NCBI GenBank assembly: GCA_031276175.1
Contig: JAISNP010000049.1
Coordinates: 1 to 44,869 of the forward strand
Source: Tannerella sp.
GTDB lineage: Bacteria > Bacteroidota > Bacteroidia > Bacteroidales > Tannerellaceae
Direction of reading: 5' to 3'
DNA: 44,869 nucleotides
Translations under genes and position numbers: made by a program
Shown: in pieces, positions 16,857 to 25,194 of the stretch
How positions within the stretch are numbered: position 1 is the stretch's first letter
Layout of the letters: every line of letters begins with the position of its first letter
The notes under the pieces: generated by a model
Databases searched by the model: none
What the model was told of the DNA's origin: nothing
What the model saw: only the letters and a program-made list of their open reading frames with translations

Positions 16857-17192
16857 ACACAGTGTTTTTTTATTCCCGACGTCGTCGGCGGAAAAAATAC
16901 ACAGTGTTTTTTTATTCCCGACATTGTCGGCGAAAAAAATACACAGCGCTTTTTTATTGCCGACGTTGTCGAGAGAAAAAATACACAGCGCTTTTTTCTT
17001 CTCGACGCTGTCGGGAGAAAAAATACATAGTGTATTTCTCTTTTTGATGCTGTCGGCATGAAAAAAACATGATGTTTTTCTTGTTTTGATATTGTCGGCA
17101 GTAAAGAAACATGATGTTTTTTCTATTTTGATAATGTCGGCAGTAAAAAAGCGAAGTGTTTTTCTATTCTTAACTATGTCTTAAGAAAAATA
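16857..17192. repeat. 42-bp tandem array 2 with alternating dyads
   Basis: Eight units of exactly 42 bp start at 16857, 16899, 16941, 16983, 17025, 17067, 17109 and 17151. Each carries an AT-flanked ACAC-a-GTGT-like dyad and, about 21 bp further, a CCGAC-nnn-GTCGG dyad. Sequence drifts strongly along the array (ACACAGTG, ACACAGCG, ACATAGTG, ACATGATG), yet no unit gains or loses a base. Decayed relatives of both halves continue to about 17310, including CTGCCGTCGGCAG at 17254-17266. The array fills the gap between the DUF2141 gene end and the DUF4468 gene. Confidence 0.95.
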
Positions 17193-17347
17193 TCGCTATG
17201 GTTTTATTTTAGAAATGAAGGTGTAAAAATAACACTGTACGGTTTTCTTTTTACTGCCGTCGGCAGACGAAAAATACAGTGTTATTTATTTAATGCTGCC
17301 GTCGTGTGAAGGCAGATGCAGTACAGGGATGCAGGTGTCGTTCGGCG

Positions 17348-17773
17348 CTACATTTCAAGTGTGTATTTCCACAGAGTGATGTATATCACACCGTCTTCTT
17401 CTATCTTGATCATACAGTCCGCGAATGTTGGCGCGCCGCGAGTACCTCTGGCGTTGTTGCTGAATCCCGTCTTTTCGGTCGGGATGTTGAACGTACCTGA
17501 TGTGTCGAGCTTGTAGTTGCCGTTTTCGTCGTGGAAGATGGATACGGCGTATTCGCCGGGAGCAATGTTTTCTATCACTACGCTTGCCTCTTCGCTTTCG
17601 ACGGCGACGAGGCCTGCATATGCCGGTTTGCGGAGAAAGCCGGTCGAGTCGTACACTGCTGCCAGAATCGTGCCTTCTGTTTTTTCGATTCCGTCTACTA
17701 CGATGGTGAGTTTGTTCTGCGCGGCGGCAATGCTTGCCGTAAGCGCCATTAATGTAAATAATACGGTTTTCAT
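17348..17773 (-). CDS. Secreted DUF2141 protein
   Basis: 141 residues. After a signal peptide (MKTVLFTLMALTASIAAAQ) the mature protein shows the DUF2141 pattern: an initial LTIVVDGIEKTEGTILAAVY strand pair, GEYAVSIFHDENGNYKLDT with a Ca-binding-like DxNxNxxxD run, and GFSNNARG--GAPTFADC. DUF2141 proteins are small periplasmic or surface beta-sandwich proteins of unknown role. It begins 26 bp after the TonB-dependent receptor stop and closes the four-gene operon that starts at 20917. Confidence 0.85.
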   Translation of the reverse strand: MKTVLFTLMALTASIAAAQNKLTIVVDGIEKTEGTILAAVYDSTGFLRKPAYAGLVAVESEEASVVIENIAPGEYAVSIFHDENGNYKLDTSGTFNIPTEKTGFSNNARGTRGAPTFADCMIKIEEDGVIYITLWKYTLEM

Positions 17774-17799
17774 TTTAGTTTGTTTTTAGTGTGTAAATA

Positions 17800-19965
17800 T
17801 TAAAGCGATTTCAATTGATTCAATGTTTTGGATCGGCTCAGGGTGATGAACACGCCGAGAAAGACGAAGCGGTCGTATGCGGCGGTGATGGTTTTGCGTC
17901 TGCCGGGCGATGCGGCAGAATATTCGTAGCCGTATACGTTTTTCCGCCCCAGGATGTTTTGGCAGCCGAAGTGTACGACGATCCATTGCGCCGGCAGAAA
18001 GGACCACGAGACGTCGATTCGGCTGTGATGCGGTGTTTCGCCTGCCTTCGTGCGCATGTCGTCGGCGTACCATGGTCTGCCGGATGAGATGTAGCCGTTT
18101 GCGGCCGGCAGCGATTTCAGGGCGGCGATCCAGTATTTCAGCGTGAGGTTGAATGAATGTCGTGCGACATACGGGGGCGCGACGGCGACGGTGAAATTGT
18201 CGTACCTCTTCCGCGTGTTGTTGAACGAATACGTAGCCCAGTATTCCAGCGATCGGAAGCTGCTTTTCAGGAATACATCCGCGCCGTAGCCGTGACCGTA
18301 GCCGGAATTGTCGAAGCCTGTTTCCGGCGAGCCGGTCACGAGGCAGCTGTATTTTTTATAATACGCGTCTATCTGAAACTTGCTTTCGTGCCTGACGTAG
18401 CTGTATGCGACCGTTGCCTTTCGTACCGATGCGAAGTCGAGCCTGTCCGTGACTTTCAGGTAATCCGTCGCGGGTAGCTGAAAGTAATCGCCCGCCGAGA
18501 CGGAGAAAATGTGGACATCGTCCGCCCGGTAAGCCATATACAGACGCGGGGCGACGTTCCATTTTCGCATCCCGGTCTTATACTCTCCGCGCAGGCCTGT
18601 GCTGACGGAGAGTTTGTCGGAAAGGAAAAATTTTGTGTCGCTGTACACGGCGGCAAGATTGCTGTGCGCGCTTCGCCGGTAATCGCCGTCGGGCAGCGTA
18701 TAAGTCTCGCGGTAAGGATTGGCGATAAACTCTGCTCCCGAACGGTTGACTGCTTTGGCGGTGCGGTATTGGAGCGTGACTTTACTGTGGTTCCAGATGT
18801 TTTGCGTGGCGAGGGCGTCGTCGTTGCGCGCCATTCCCGTGCCCGAAAGTCCGTCGACGACCAGATTGGTTGCCGCCGACAGCGAAAGCCTGTCGCCAAA
18901 GGCATGATGGAAGTTCATCTGGCCGTACAGGTAAGTTTGCGTCAGGTGGTTTGCCGTTCCGGCGCCGTCCGCGTTTGCGTACATATATATACTGTTGGCA
19001 TGACTGCCGCTGAATTGGGCGGTCATTTTCGTATCGGGCGACAAATCTCCTTCGACGAAAATATCCGACTTCACGGATTGATACGGTTTGACGGCATCGT
19101 ATGCAAAGCCTGAGATTTTTTCGGCAAGGAAGATATTATTGTAGTCGATACTTGCGCGGCAGGCGTACGCAGGCTTTTGCACGATATGCGTCAGCCCCGA
19201 ATAGATAGACGAAACGGCGATGTCGGTTTTTGCCGTCATTTGTTCACGCGCTTTGGTGTTGAGATTGACAATCCCCGACAGCGCCTGTCCGAACTCCGCA
19301 TTAAAGCCGCCGGACCGGAGGACGACGCCCGAAAACAGGTCGGGCGTGAAACGGCTGCGCACGGCGACATTCTTTATCGCCGATAATGAGTAGGGATTGG
19401 CGACGATCAAATCGTTGATATAGATCTGCGATTCGTCGGAGCTGCCGCCCTGGATGATGAGCCGTCCGTCGTTGTCGTTGGTCTGCACGCCGGGCAGGAC
19501 GCGCATGTTGCCGATAATGTCGGCCATGGCTGCCGGGTTGGTGACAATATCGAATGTGGACATTTGCACCGTTTGCGCCGAATAATCGGCGAAGCGTCCG
19601 TTGCGCGAGGCCGAAACCGTCGCCGTTCCGAGGGAGTAAACGCTGTCGAGCAAAATCACTCGAAGCGTTTGCTGCCCTCTGTTCAGCGACATCGTTTTCG
19701 TCTTGTACCCGATTGATCGGAAGCATATCGAGCGATTCGTCAACGTATCAGGGTAAGTGAACGCGAATCTCCCGTCGCTGTCCGACAGCGTCCGCATCAG
19801 TTCGTGGTTGAAATCGACCGATACGCCTGCAATAGCCCGGCCGTTTTTGTCCGCAATCTCTCCCGTCAGTTTCGTTTGCGCCTGTACGCCGAATCCGCAG
19901 CAGAAAAACACAGGAATCAAAATATAACCTTTAAGCATCTTCGCGGTGTATAACTTCATATACAT
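17800..19965 (-). CDS. TonB-dependent receptor with carboxypeptidase-like regulatory domain
   Basis: An outer-membrane receptor of up to 721 residues. The signal peptide probably begins at the internal MLKGYILIPVF (start near 19938) and ends about FGVQAQ. It is followed by a carboxypeptidase regulatory-like domain (TGEIADKNGRAIAGVSVDF, FRSIGYKTKTMSL), a plug (MADIIGNMRVLPGVQTND, LIIQGGSSDESQIYINDL) and a barrel. The ligand is unknown. Placed between a winged-helix regulator (24 bp upstream) and DUF2141 (26 bp downstream), it may serve a metal or small-molecule uptake system under that regulator, but this is inference. Confidence 0.9.
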   Translation of the reverse strand: MYMKLYTAKMLKGYILIPVFFCCGFGVQAQTKLTGEIADKNGRAIAGVSVDFNHELMRTLSDSDGRFAFTYPDTLTNRSICFRSIGYKTKTMSLNRGQQTLRVILLDSVYSLGTATVSASRNGRFADYSAQTVQMSTFDIVTNPAAMADIIGNMRVLPGVQTNDNDGRLIIQGGSSDESQIYINDLIVANPYSLSAIKNVAVRSRFTPDLFSGVVLRSGGFNAEFGQALSGIVNLNTKAREQMTAKTDIAVSSIYSGLTHIVQKPAYACRASIDYNNIFLAEKISGFAYDAVKPYQSVKSDIFVEGDLSPDTKMTAQFSGSHANSIYMYANADGAGTANHLTQTYLYGQMNFHHAFGDRLSLSAATNLVVDGLSGTGMARNDDALATQNIWNHSKVTLQYRTAKAVNRSGAEFIANPYRETYTLPDGDYRRSAHSNLAAVYSDTKFFLSDKLSVSTGLRGEYKTGMRKWNVAPRLYMAYRADDVHIFSVSAGDYFQLPATDYLKVTDRLDFASVRKATVAYSYVRHESKFQIDAYYKKYSCLVTGSPETGFDNSGYGHGYGADVFLKSSFRSLEYWATYSFNNTRKRYDNFTVAVAPPYVARHSFNLTLKYWIAALKSLPAANGYISSGRPWYADDMRTKAGETPHHSRIDVSWSFLPAQWIVVHFGCQNILGRKNVYGYEYSAASPGRRKTITAAYDRFVFLGVFITLSRSKTLNQLKSL

Positions 19966-19989
19966 TATAAATTATACCGACGGAAAAAA

Positions 19990-20274
19990 TCACTTGTTGA
20001 TATACGCTTTCAAGTTGTTCACATACGTATCAAAAGCATTAATGCCTTTGGGTGTGATTTTGCAGACGGTTCTCGGCATCTTTCCGCGGAAGGTCTTTTC
20101 TATTGCGATGTATCCGGCCTCGCTCAGTTTGTCGATCTGTACGCTCAGATTTCCGGCCGTAGCGCCCGTTTCCGTTTTCAGGTAAGCAAAATCGGCTTCT
20201 TCGACACCAATCAGCAAGGACATGACGGCCAGTCTCAGCTGCGAATGTAGCAACGGATCAAGCGCTTCAAACAT
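19990..20274 (-). CDS. Winged-helix transcriptional regulator
   Basis: I prefer the start MFEALDPLLHSQLRLAVM at 20274 (94 residues). The open frame extends to 20328, but that part overlaps the upstream gene out of frame. The protein is a compact winged helix: a helix with HSQLRLAVMSLL, a recognition region AGNLSVQIDKLSEAGYI, and a wing FRGKMPRTVCKITPKG. This is typical of the MarR/ArsR-like small DNA-binding domains found with membrane partners in Bacteroidetes. The start overlaps the stop of the membrane gene by 8 bp, which indicates coupling. It probably controls its own operon through the palindrome at 20961-20977. Confidence 0.85.
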   Translation of the reverse strand: MFEALDPLLHSQLRLAVMSLLIGVEEADFAYLKTETGATAGNLSVQIDKLSEAGYIAIEKTFRGKMPRTVCKITPKGINAFDTYVNNLKAYINK

Positions 20275-20917
20275 GGTTTTCCTTTTGCTGACGGTTACCG
20301 ACATGCCCCGGCACAACGAATCCTGCAATCATGCACACGGCCAGGATCAACTGCTGTGTCCCTTGGTAAAACGTCCCGACATAGCGGTCGTCTATATTCC
20401 TCCATTCCCAGGGAACGAGACAAAGTACCGCGCCTGCCCAAAGCATGACGGCAGTCCACTTCATCCATTTCACACGACAGGCGCAGGCCGTGACATATTC
20501 GCTCAGCCCCAGCATGGTCATAATGACCGGCGTGATCAGGAACGCCGCGCTCCAGTTGTGCGTCAGGCCGCAGAAGGCCTGTATCAATCCCCAAAAGACA
20601 AACACGCTGATGCCGTTTCCAAGCCACGTTGCATTGACGATTCTGTCGATGTGCGTTTTGACGAGCGCCGTACGGTCGGCGCGCCTGCGGATGAAATACG
20701 AAACGACGCCGCCCGGAATCATCAGCCACCATACATAATAGGCCTCGACCCGGTTGCTTAGCGTATTCAGCAGGATAAAATTGGCAATGGCGGTCGTTGC
20801 CACCAGATAGCCCCAAAAAATCATCGTGCTCATGTTACGACTGAAATTGTTGCGGGCACGGGAAATCATTTCCGTGATGACTTCCATACTTTCTTGTTCT
20901 GTAAACTTCTTTTCCAT
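20267..20917 (-). CDS. Six-helix inner-membrane protein upstream of the regulator
   Basis: 216 residues. A short acidic N-terminus (EQESMEVITEMISRARNN) precedes about six hydrophobic helices, with charged loops between. No enzyme motif is visible. Membrane proteins of this size directly before a small winged-helix regulator form a common Bacteroidetes pair, perhaps a sensor or anti-regulator module; that reading is inferred from context. It is the first gene of the four-gene operon with the regulator, TonB receptor and DUF2141. Confidence 0.8.
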   Translation of the reverse strand: MEKKFTEQESMEVITEMISRARNNFSRNMSTMIFWGYLVATTAIANFILLNTLSNRVEAYYVWWLMIPGGVVSYFIRRRADRTALVKTHIDRIVNATWLGNGISVFVFWGLIQAFCGLTHNWSAAFLITPVIMTMLGLSEYVTACACRVKWMKWTAVMLWAGAVLCLVPWEWRNIDDRYVGTFYQGTQQLILAVCMIAGFVVPGHVGNRQQKENHV

Positions 20918-20948
20918 TTCAAAATTGTTTTATTCGTTAAACATGACG

Positions 20949-20956
20949 CAAAGGTA
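20949..20956 (-). promoter_or_regulatory. Bacteroidetes -7 element (TACCTTTG) of the 20917-17348 operon
   Basis: TACCTTTG on the minus strand, 32 bp before the first start codon. Confidence 0.65.
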
Positions 20957-20960
20957 AATA

Positions 20961-20977
20961 GGTTTACGGTATAAACC
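20961..20977. promoter_or_regulatory. Palindromic candidate operator GGTTTA-n5-TAAACC
   Basis: A perfect six-base inverted repeat with a five-base centre, GGTTTA-CGGTA-TAAACC, lies 4 bp upstream of the -7 element. It therefore covers the region where the -33 contact and sigma factor would sit. That is where a repressor such as the operon's own winged-helix protein would bind. Confidence 0.6.
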
Positions 20978-21065
20978 AAATTATCCCGCGATATTTAATG
21001 ATTATTAGTGATTGCATGTATATTGGTATATTACCCTGAGCTTCGCAGCCGCTTCAAAAAAATTA

Positions 21066-21101
21066 TTGCCGGTTAAGCAGTATTTCATGCTCAACCGGCA
21101 A
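21066..21101 (-). terminator. Terminator of the PadR-PspC operon
   Basis: Arms TTGCCGGTT and AACCGGCAA (extended by AGCA/TGCT pairing) form a stable hairpin. On the minus strand it is followed by AATAATTTTTTTG, so it would end the transcript of the PspC gene whose stop is at 21196. A-rich sequence on the other side may make it bidirectional. Confidence 0.75.
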
Positions 21102-21195
21102 ATAATATTATTATAATGTATTTCCGAAGTCTAAGTATGTCGAAACAGCGTTAACCGATCGCCGTCGCCCACGCAACGAACAAGCCTTAGTCCAT

Positions 21196-22236
21196 TCAGC
21201 AGAACAGATTCGCATTGACGATAGCGCCCCCTGCAATGATACTTGCTACCAGAGCAATAAACCACAGGCACAGCAACACCCATTTCGTGGTTCTCGAAAT
21301 CGGATTGAGCTTGATGAAACTGCCGAAAAAGGCATACGTCAGCCCTCCCAGCGGGATTCCAATCAGAAAAATACCTGCGATCGTTCCCATAATCAAAATG
21401 TATTCGGGCACTTGATGGAATATCATCATATGGTGAATTTCGAACGGCAAACTCTCAAGCCCGTCTGCAATTAAGGCGCCCATCACTATCAACAGCGTCA
21501 CAATCACTATCAGCAGCACCGGAATCATGACGGCAGCCAGCAGGAATACTCCGATTTTAAGCAGCACTCCGACGAAATTTACGATCAAATCGCCTGTTTT
21601 CTGCAACATCGTGCGCGGTTTGCCGGAATTGATGTAATCATTCATCTTGTCAAAACTGTTCGTCACCGTTTTCCCCAGATTTTCGAGATTCACGCTTTCT
21701 CCCCGCATAATCAGTTTGTCCTCGGCTGTTTTTGCGGAAGGAACGACTAACCATAAAATGATATACACCAATATAATGGGAATAGGAACGGGCAGAATCA
21801 GCAGGAGAATCATGAGAAGGCGCATTGCCGTCACGTCGCACCCGAAATATGCCGCAAGACCGCTTGCGACGCCTCCCAGAATATGGTCGTCCATATTCCG
21901 CATCAGACGTTTCCGCGCTTTTCCCGTAGATGACGAGTGTTGGCTGTCTCCCGTCCTATCCTGATTTTCTTCTTCGTCAAAAATCTCTTCGGGACGCCCC
22001 ATTTGTTTGATAATATCTTCGACATGCTCAATCGTAATTACGTTGAAACCTGTCTGCAACCGTTCGCTGAACAATTCGGAAATACGTATTTCAAAATCGC
22101 CCATAATCTCGTCCGTTCCTTCTTCGCGGCCGAAATGAATCCGCAAAGTGAAAAGATATTTGTCGAGTAACGCATACGCATCTTCATCAATATTGAATAC
22201 GATGCCGCCCAAACTAATGCTTAAAGTCTTTTTCAT
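21196..22236 (-). CDS. PspC-domain membrane protein
   Basis: 346 residues. The N-terminal about 90 residues form a soluble domain (MKKTLSISLGGIVFNIDEDAY..., EHVEDIIKQMGRPEEI) common in Bacteroidetes PspC proteins. Next comes the PspC domain (KRLMRNMDDHILGGVASGLAAYFG, then VTAMRLLMILLLI and LVYIILWLVVPS), and finally four further hydrophobic helices. PspC proteins sense or respond to inner-membrane stress. It lies 7 bp behind a PadR regulator, a frequent pairing, and is probably repressed by it. Confidence 0.9.
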   Translation of the reverse strand: MKKTLSISLGGIVFNIDEDAYALLDKYLFTLRIHFGREEGTDEIMGDFEIRISELFSERLQTGFNVITIEHVEDIIKQMGRPEEIFDEEENQDRTGDSQHSSSTGKARKRLMRNMDDHILGGVASGLAAYFGCDVTAMRLLMILLLILPVPIPIILVYIILWLVVPSAKTAEDKLIMRGESVNLENLGKTVTNSFDKMNDYINSGKPRTMLQKTGDLIVNFVGVLLKIGVFLLAAVMIPVLLIVIVTLLIVMGALIADGLESLPFEIHHMMIFHQVPEYILIMGTIAGIFLIGIPLGGLTYAFFGSFIKLNPISRTTKWVLLCLWFIALVASIIAGGAIVNANLFC

Positions 22237-22243
22237 CTTATAA

Positions 22244-22576
22244 TTATATTAAGTTGTTTTTAATGTGACCGATTGTATCATTCAACTCTTGCCACGACGT
22301 TTCCAGTTCTTTCAGAAAAGCGGAGCCGGCATCCGTCAGTCCATAATATTTCCGCGGCGGGCCTTGTGGAGATTCGACCCATTGATACGACAGCAAACCA
22401 CTGTTCTTAAGCCGCATCAGCAGCGGATACAAAGTCCCTTCCACGACCATCAGCCGCGCTTCGTGCAATTTCAGGATAATATCGGAGGAATATGAAGCCT
22501 CCGTCTTGAGCAGTAAAAGAATGCAATATTCCAGCACTCCTTTTCTCATTTGCGATTTTACATTTTCTACGTTCAT
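22244..22576 (-). CDS. PadR family transcriptional regulator
   Basis: I chose the start MNVENVKSQMRKGVLEYCIL at 22576 (110 residues), just downstream of a TAnnTTTG element that would lie inside a longer frame. The protein is a PadR winged helix: RKGVLEYCILLLL, a recognition helix region ending at VVEGTLYPLLMRLKNSGLL and the wing SPQGPPRKYYGLTDAG. The family represses neighbouring membrane-protein or transporter genes and releases DNA on binding small molecules. It is the first gene of the two-gene unit with PspC. Confidence 0.92.
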   Translation of the reverse strand: MNVENVKSQMRKGVLEYCILLLLKTEASYSSDIILKLHEARLMVVEGTLYPLLMRLKNSGLLSYQWVESPQGPPRKYYGLTDAGSAFLKELETSWQELNDTIGHIKNNLI

Positions 22577-22596
22577 CTTTGTTCCGAATTTTTCGA

Positions 22597-22604
22597 CAAA
22601 GATA
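22597..22604 (-). promoter_or_regulatory. Bacteroidetes -7 element (TATCTTTG) of padR-pspC
   Basis: TATCTTTG on the minus strand, 21 bp before the chosen PadR start; a TTG lies about 18-20 bp further upstream as a weak -33 element. Confidence 0.7.
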
Positions 22605-22741
22605 GGCAAAAAATATACCTTGCAATACATACTACTATATTTTACGTGTAATTAACTTTTCATGAAGTAAAAAAATCCTTCAATCTCAATCATTCGACAC
22701 AGGCCATACACCGCATATTTTTTTAATACGCGATTGGGACG

Positions 22742-22749
22742 TATCTTTG
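22742..22749 (+). promoter_or_regulatory. Bacteroidetes -7 element (TATCTTTG) of the LysE gene
   Basis: TATCTTTG on the plus strand. It lies within the upstream extension of the open frame, so it argues for the start at 22776. Confidence 0.65.
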
Positions 22750-22775
22750 CCGTCGAAAACGCAGCGCCGCATGTG

Positions 22776-23408
22776 ATGTTAGGACTATTAGGTAAAGGCA
22801 TAATTATCGGAATATTGGTATCAGCTCCAATGGGGCCTGTCGGAATATTGTGTATCCGGAGGACGCTGAGCAAGGGGCGCTGGCACGGTTTTGTTTCGGG
22901 ATTGGGCGCGGTGCTTTCCGATGTGGCTTATGCTGCCGTATCAAGCTTGTTCATGGGGTTGGTGGTTAATTTCGTAGAGACTTACATACAACTGATCGAA
23001 CTGTTCGGAGCGATTGTGCTGGCCGTTTTCGGGATTTATCTGCTCACAAATAATCCGGTCAAGAATCTGAAAAAAAACAGGGATGTCAAAAATACTTACT
23101 TCCAGGATTTTGTCACGGCATTTCTGTTCACTTTAAGCAATGCGCTTATAGTACTCCTGTATATCGGACTGTTCGCTCATTTTTCTTTTGTACTCCCCGT
23201 ACACTCGTGGTGGGAAATCACGAAAGGATTAATCGGCATTGCGCTGGGCGCCGTTTTATGGTGGTTTGTTATCACATATCTGGTATCCGGGCTGCGACGA
23301 TGGTTTAATATTCGCAGAATCCACTTGATGAACAGGATTGTCGGAGCGGTTATTCTTCTGCTGGTCATTGCCCAAATCTGTTATTACTACTTTTTTAAGC
23401 CGGCCTGA
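22776..23408 (+). CDS. LysE family exporter
   Basis: 210 residues from the start MLGLLGKGIIIG. It is a six-helix membrane protein of the LysE/RhtB amino-acid exporter superfamily. The hallmark SAPMGPVGILCIRRTLSKGRWHG segment follows the first helix, then come VSGLGAVLSDVAYA and a later FLFTLSNALIVLLYIG. These carriers export amino acids or related small molecules. The substrate cannot be read from the sequence. It is monocistronic: the MscS gene starts 158 bp downstream behind its own promoter element. Confidence 0.88.
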   Translation: MLGLLGKGIIIGILVSAPMGPVGILCIRRTLSKGRWHGFVSGLGAVLSDVAYAAVSSLFMGLVVNFVETYIQLIELFGAIVLAVFGIYLLTNNPVKNLKKNRDVKNTYFQDFVTAFLFTLSNALIVLLYIGLFAHFSFVLPVHSWWEITKGLIGIALGAVLWWFVITYLVSGLRRWFNIRRIHLMNRIVGAVILLLVIAQICYYYFFKPA

Positions 23409-23487
23409 CGTTTTACGGCTATCTGAAAAAAACAAAAAAATCGGCGGATGTGATTCTTTATTGTTGTCTAAAAGAACGGAAAAGATG

Positions 23488-23495
23488 TATTTTTG
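23488..23495 (+). promoter_or_regulatory. Bacteroidetes -7 element (TATTTTTG) of the mscS gene
   Basis: TATTTTTG on the plus strand, 71 bp before the start codon at 23567. Confidence 0.55.
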
Positions 23496-23566
23496 TATCC
23501 GAAGACAGACTGCAAATATTGTCGGAAACAAAACAACAGGGTTTAAACAGCTAAAAAACAACGCTC

Positions 23567-24637
23567 ATGCCGGATACGATTTATTATGGAAATTCATTGA
23601 AAGACTGGATAATTTGCTTGTCCGTCGTCATCGCCGCATTCATTGCCTGCAAGATTCTGGTCTTGCTGAACAACTATATTATTAAACGGATAGCGGATTC
23701 GCGCAAGTATCCTTTCGAGGGGATTTGTCTGAAATCAATCGAACGCCCTGTGCTTCTTGGCGTGATGCTGTTTTCTACGTGTCTTGCGCTGAAGTGTTTG
23801 AATATGGAAAGCGAGATGCGTCTCATTGTCGACACTTCCTGCAATCTGCTGACAATACTTGACGCAACGTGGTTTGTTGCCCGCCTGATTACGTCTCTTG
23901 TAGAAGAAGGCATCGTGTTGTCGCGGTATCGGGAAGACGGCAAAATGTTCGACGCCAAACTGCTGCCGCTCATCAAACGATGCCTGAATGTGATAGTGTG
24001 GCTGATAGGAATCGTGATGGCGCTGAACAATGCCGGCGTCAAGGTGTCGACACTGCTGGGAACGCTGGGTATCGGAGGCCTCGCCTTTGCTCTGGCCGCG
24101 CAGGATACGATCAAGAATATTTTCGGCGGAATCACTATTTTCATTGACCGCACGTTCAAAATCGGCGACATCATCAATGTCAACGGCGTGGAGGGGACGG
24201 TAGAAGACATCGGCATACGAAGTACCCGCATAAGGACTTATGACCGGCAAATCGTCATCATTCCGAATTACAAACTGACGGATGCGCTGATCACGAACAT
24301 CAGCCGCGAACATGCCCGCCGCGTGGTAGCCACGTTGGGACTGACTTACGACACGGATTACAATAAAATGAAACAGGCGCTGGAGTTGCTGAAAAAAATT
24401 CCCGAAACGGTACGCGATGTGCACAAGCGAGACCTTTACGCCACTTTCTCGGAATTTGGAGATTCGGCGCTCGTCATCACGTTTATCTATTTTATCAGAA
24501 AAACGGCAGACATAAGAGAAACCGTCTCGGTCGTAAACTTCGAAATCCTGCGGGCTTTCGGCGAGGCCGGACTGAACTTTGCATTCCCCACACAAACGAT
24601 TTTTTTGGAAAACAGCAAAGCGCAGTCGGCGAAATGA
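23567..24637 (+). CDS. MscS family mechanosensitive channel
   Basis: 356 residues. N-terminal TM helices precede the pore-lining TM3 and the start of the beta domain: VSTLLGTLGIGGLAFALAAQ, DTIKNIFGGITIFIDRTFKIGD, GTVEDIGIRSTRIRTYDRQ and the conserved IIPNYKLTDALITN. This is the family core. The C-terminal alpha/beta vestibule ends at about FPTQTIFL, as usual. The protein would open under membrane tension and release solutes on hypo-osmotic shock. It stands alone. Confidence 0.93.
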   Translation: MPDTIYYGNSLKDWIICLSVVIAAFIACKILVLLNNYIIKRIADSRKYPFEGICLKSIERPVLLGVMLFSTCLALKCLNMESEMRLIVDTSCNLLTILDATWFVARLITSLVEEGIVLSRYREDGKMFDAKLLPLIKRCLNVIVWLIGIVMALNNAGVKVSTLLGTLGIGGLAFALAAQDTIKNIFGGITIFIDRTFKIGDIINVNGVEGTVEDIGIRSTRIRTYDRQIVIIPNYKLTDALITNISREHARRVVATLGLTYDTDYNKMKQALELLKKIPETVRDVHKRDLYATFSEFGDSALVITFIYFIRKTADIRETVSVVNFEILRAFGEAGLNFAFPTQTIFLENSKAQSAK

Positions 24638-24733
24638 ATCTTATTTACAGAATATTGCGTTGTGAAATCAAAAAACAATACGCGCTATATTTTTTTTTGA
24701 ACGAATTATGTTTCTTTTCTAATATAATATACT

Positions 24734-24741
24734 TACCTTTG
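24734..24741 (+). promoter_or_regulatory. Bacteroidetes -7 element (TACCTTTG) of the Hc1-like gene
   Basis: TACCTTTG on the plus strand, 47 bp before the ATG at 24789, in a very AT-rich stretch. Confidence 0.65.
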
Positions 24742-24788
24742 CGCCATTAATATATGACAGATACAATATTATCATTTGACTATTAAAC

Positions 24789-24962
24789 ATGGAGAATTTA
24801 TTTATTGACATTAAGAGTAAATTCGAAGCTTTTTCGAAAGACGCTTCATTGCAGATTGAGAAATCGAACAAGGCGGCAGGCACTCGTGCCCGCAAAGCTT
24901 CGCTGGAATTGGAGAAACAGCTGAAAGAGTTCAGGAAAAAATCCCTGGAATTCTCGAAGTAG
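24789..24962 (+). CDS. Histone H1-like (Hc1-type) nucleoid protein, 57 residues
   Basis: A short gene translated directly from the sequence. It encodes 57 residues, MENLFIDIKSKFEAFSKDA at the start, then EKSNKAAGTRARKASLELE and a Lys/Arg-rich end (FRKKSLEFSK). The central GTRARK-SLE motif with flanking amphipathic helices is typical of the small Hc1 (histone H1-like) proteins found as single abundant genes in Bacteroidales. It likely binds DNA non-specifically and helps compact the nucleoid. A good TAnnTTTG element and an untranslated leader of about 40 nt precede it. Array 3 begins about 235 bp downstream. Confidence 0.85.
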   Translation: MENLFIDIKSKFEAFSKDASLQIEKSNKAAGTRARKASLELEKQLKEFRKKSLEFSK

Positions 24963-25194
24963 CAGCAAAGGATGAAGGAGGCTCATAATATAAGGAGTTT
25001 CCTTTTTCTTTTTTATCTCCCGCGGTATCGGCCTGACGATTCCCTCCGCATAAGACGCCGCTCCGTCCTTCCCGATTACTCATTGTCGGTTTACACGATT
25101 TCATATTGCAGCACAAATAAGAATCGAAAGTTTTTCCTTCCTTTCCGTACGGGTAATAACACCCGGAATGATTCCCATTTACGTAAACAGGTCT

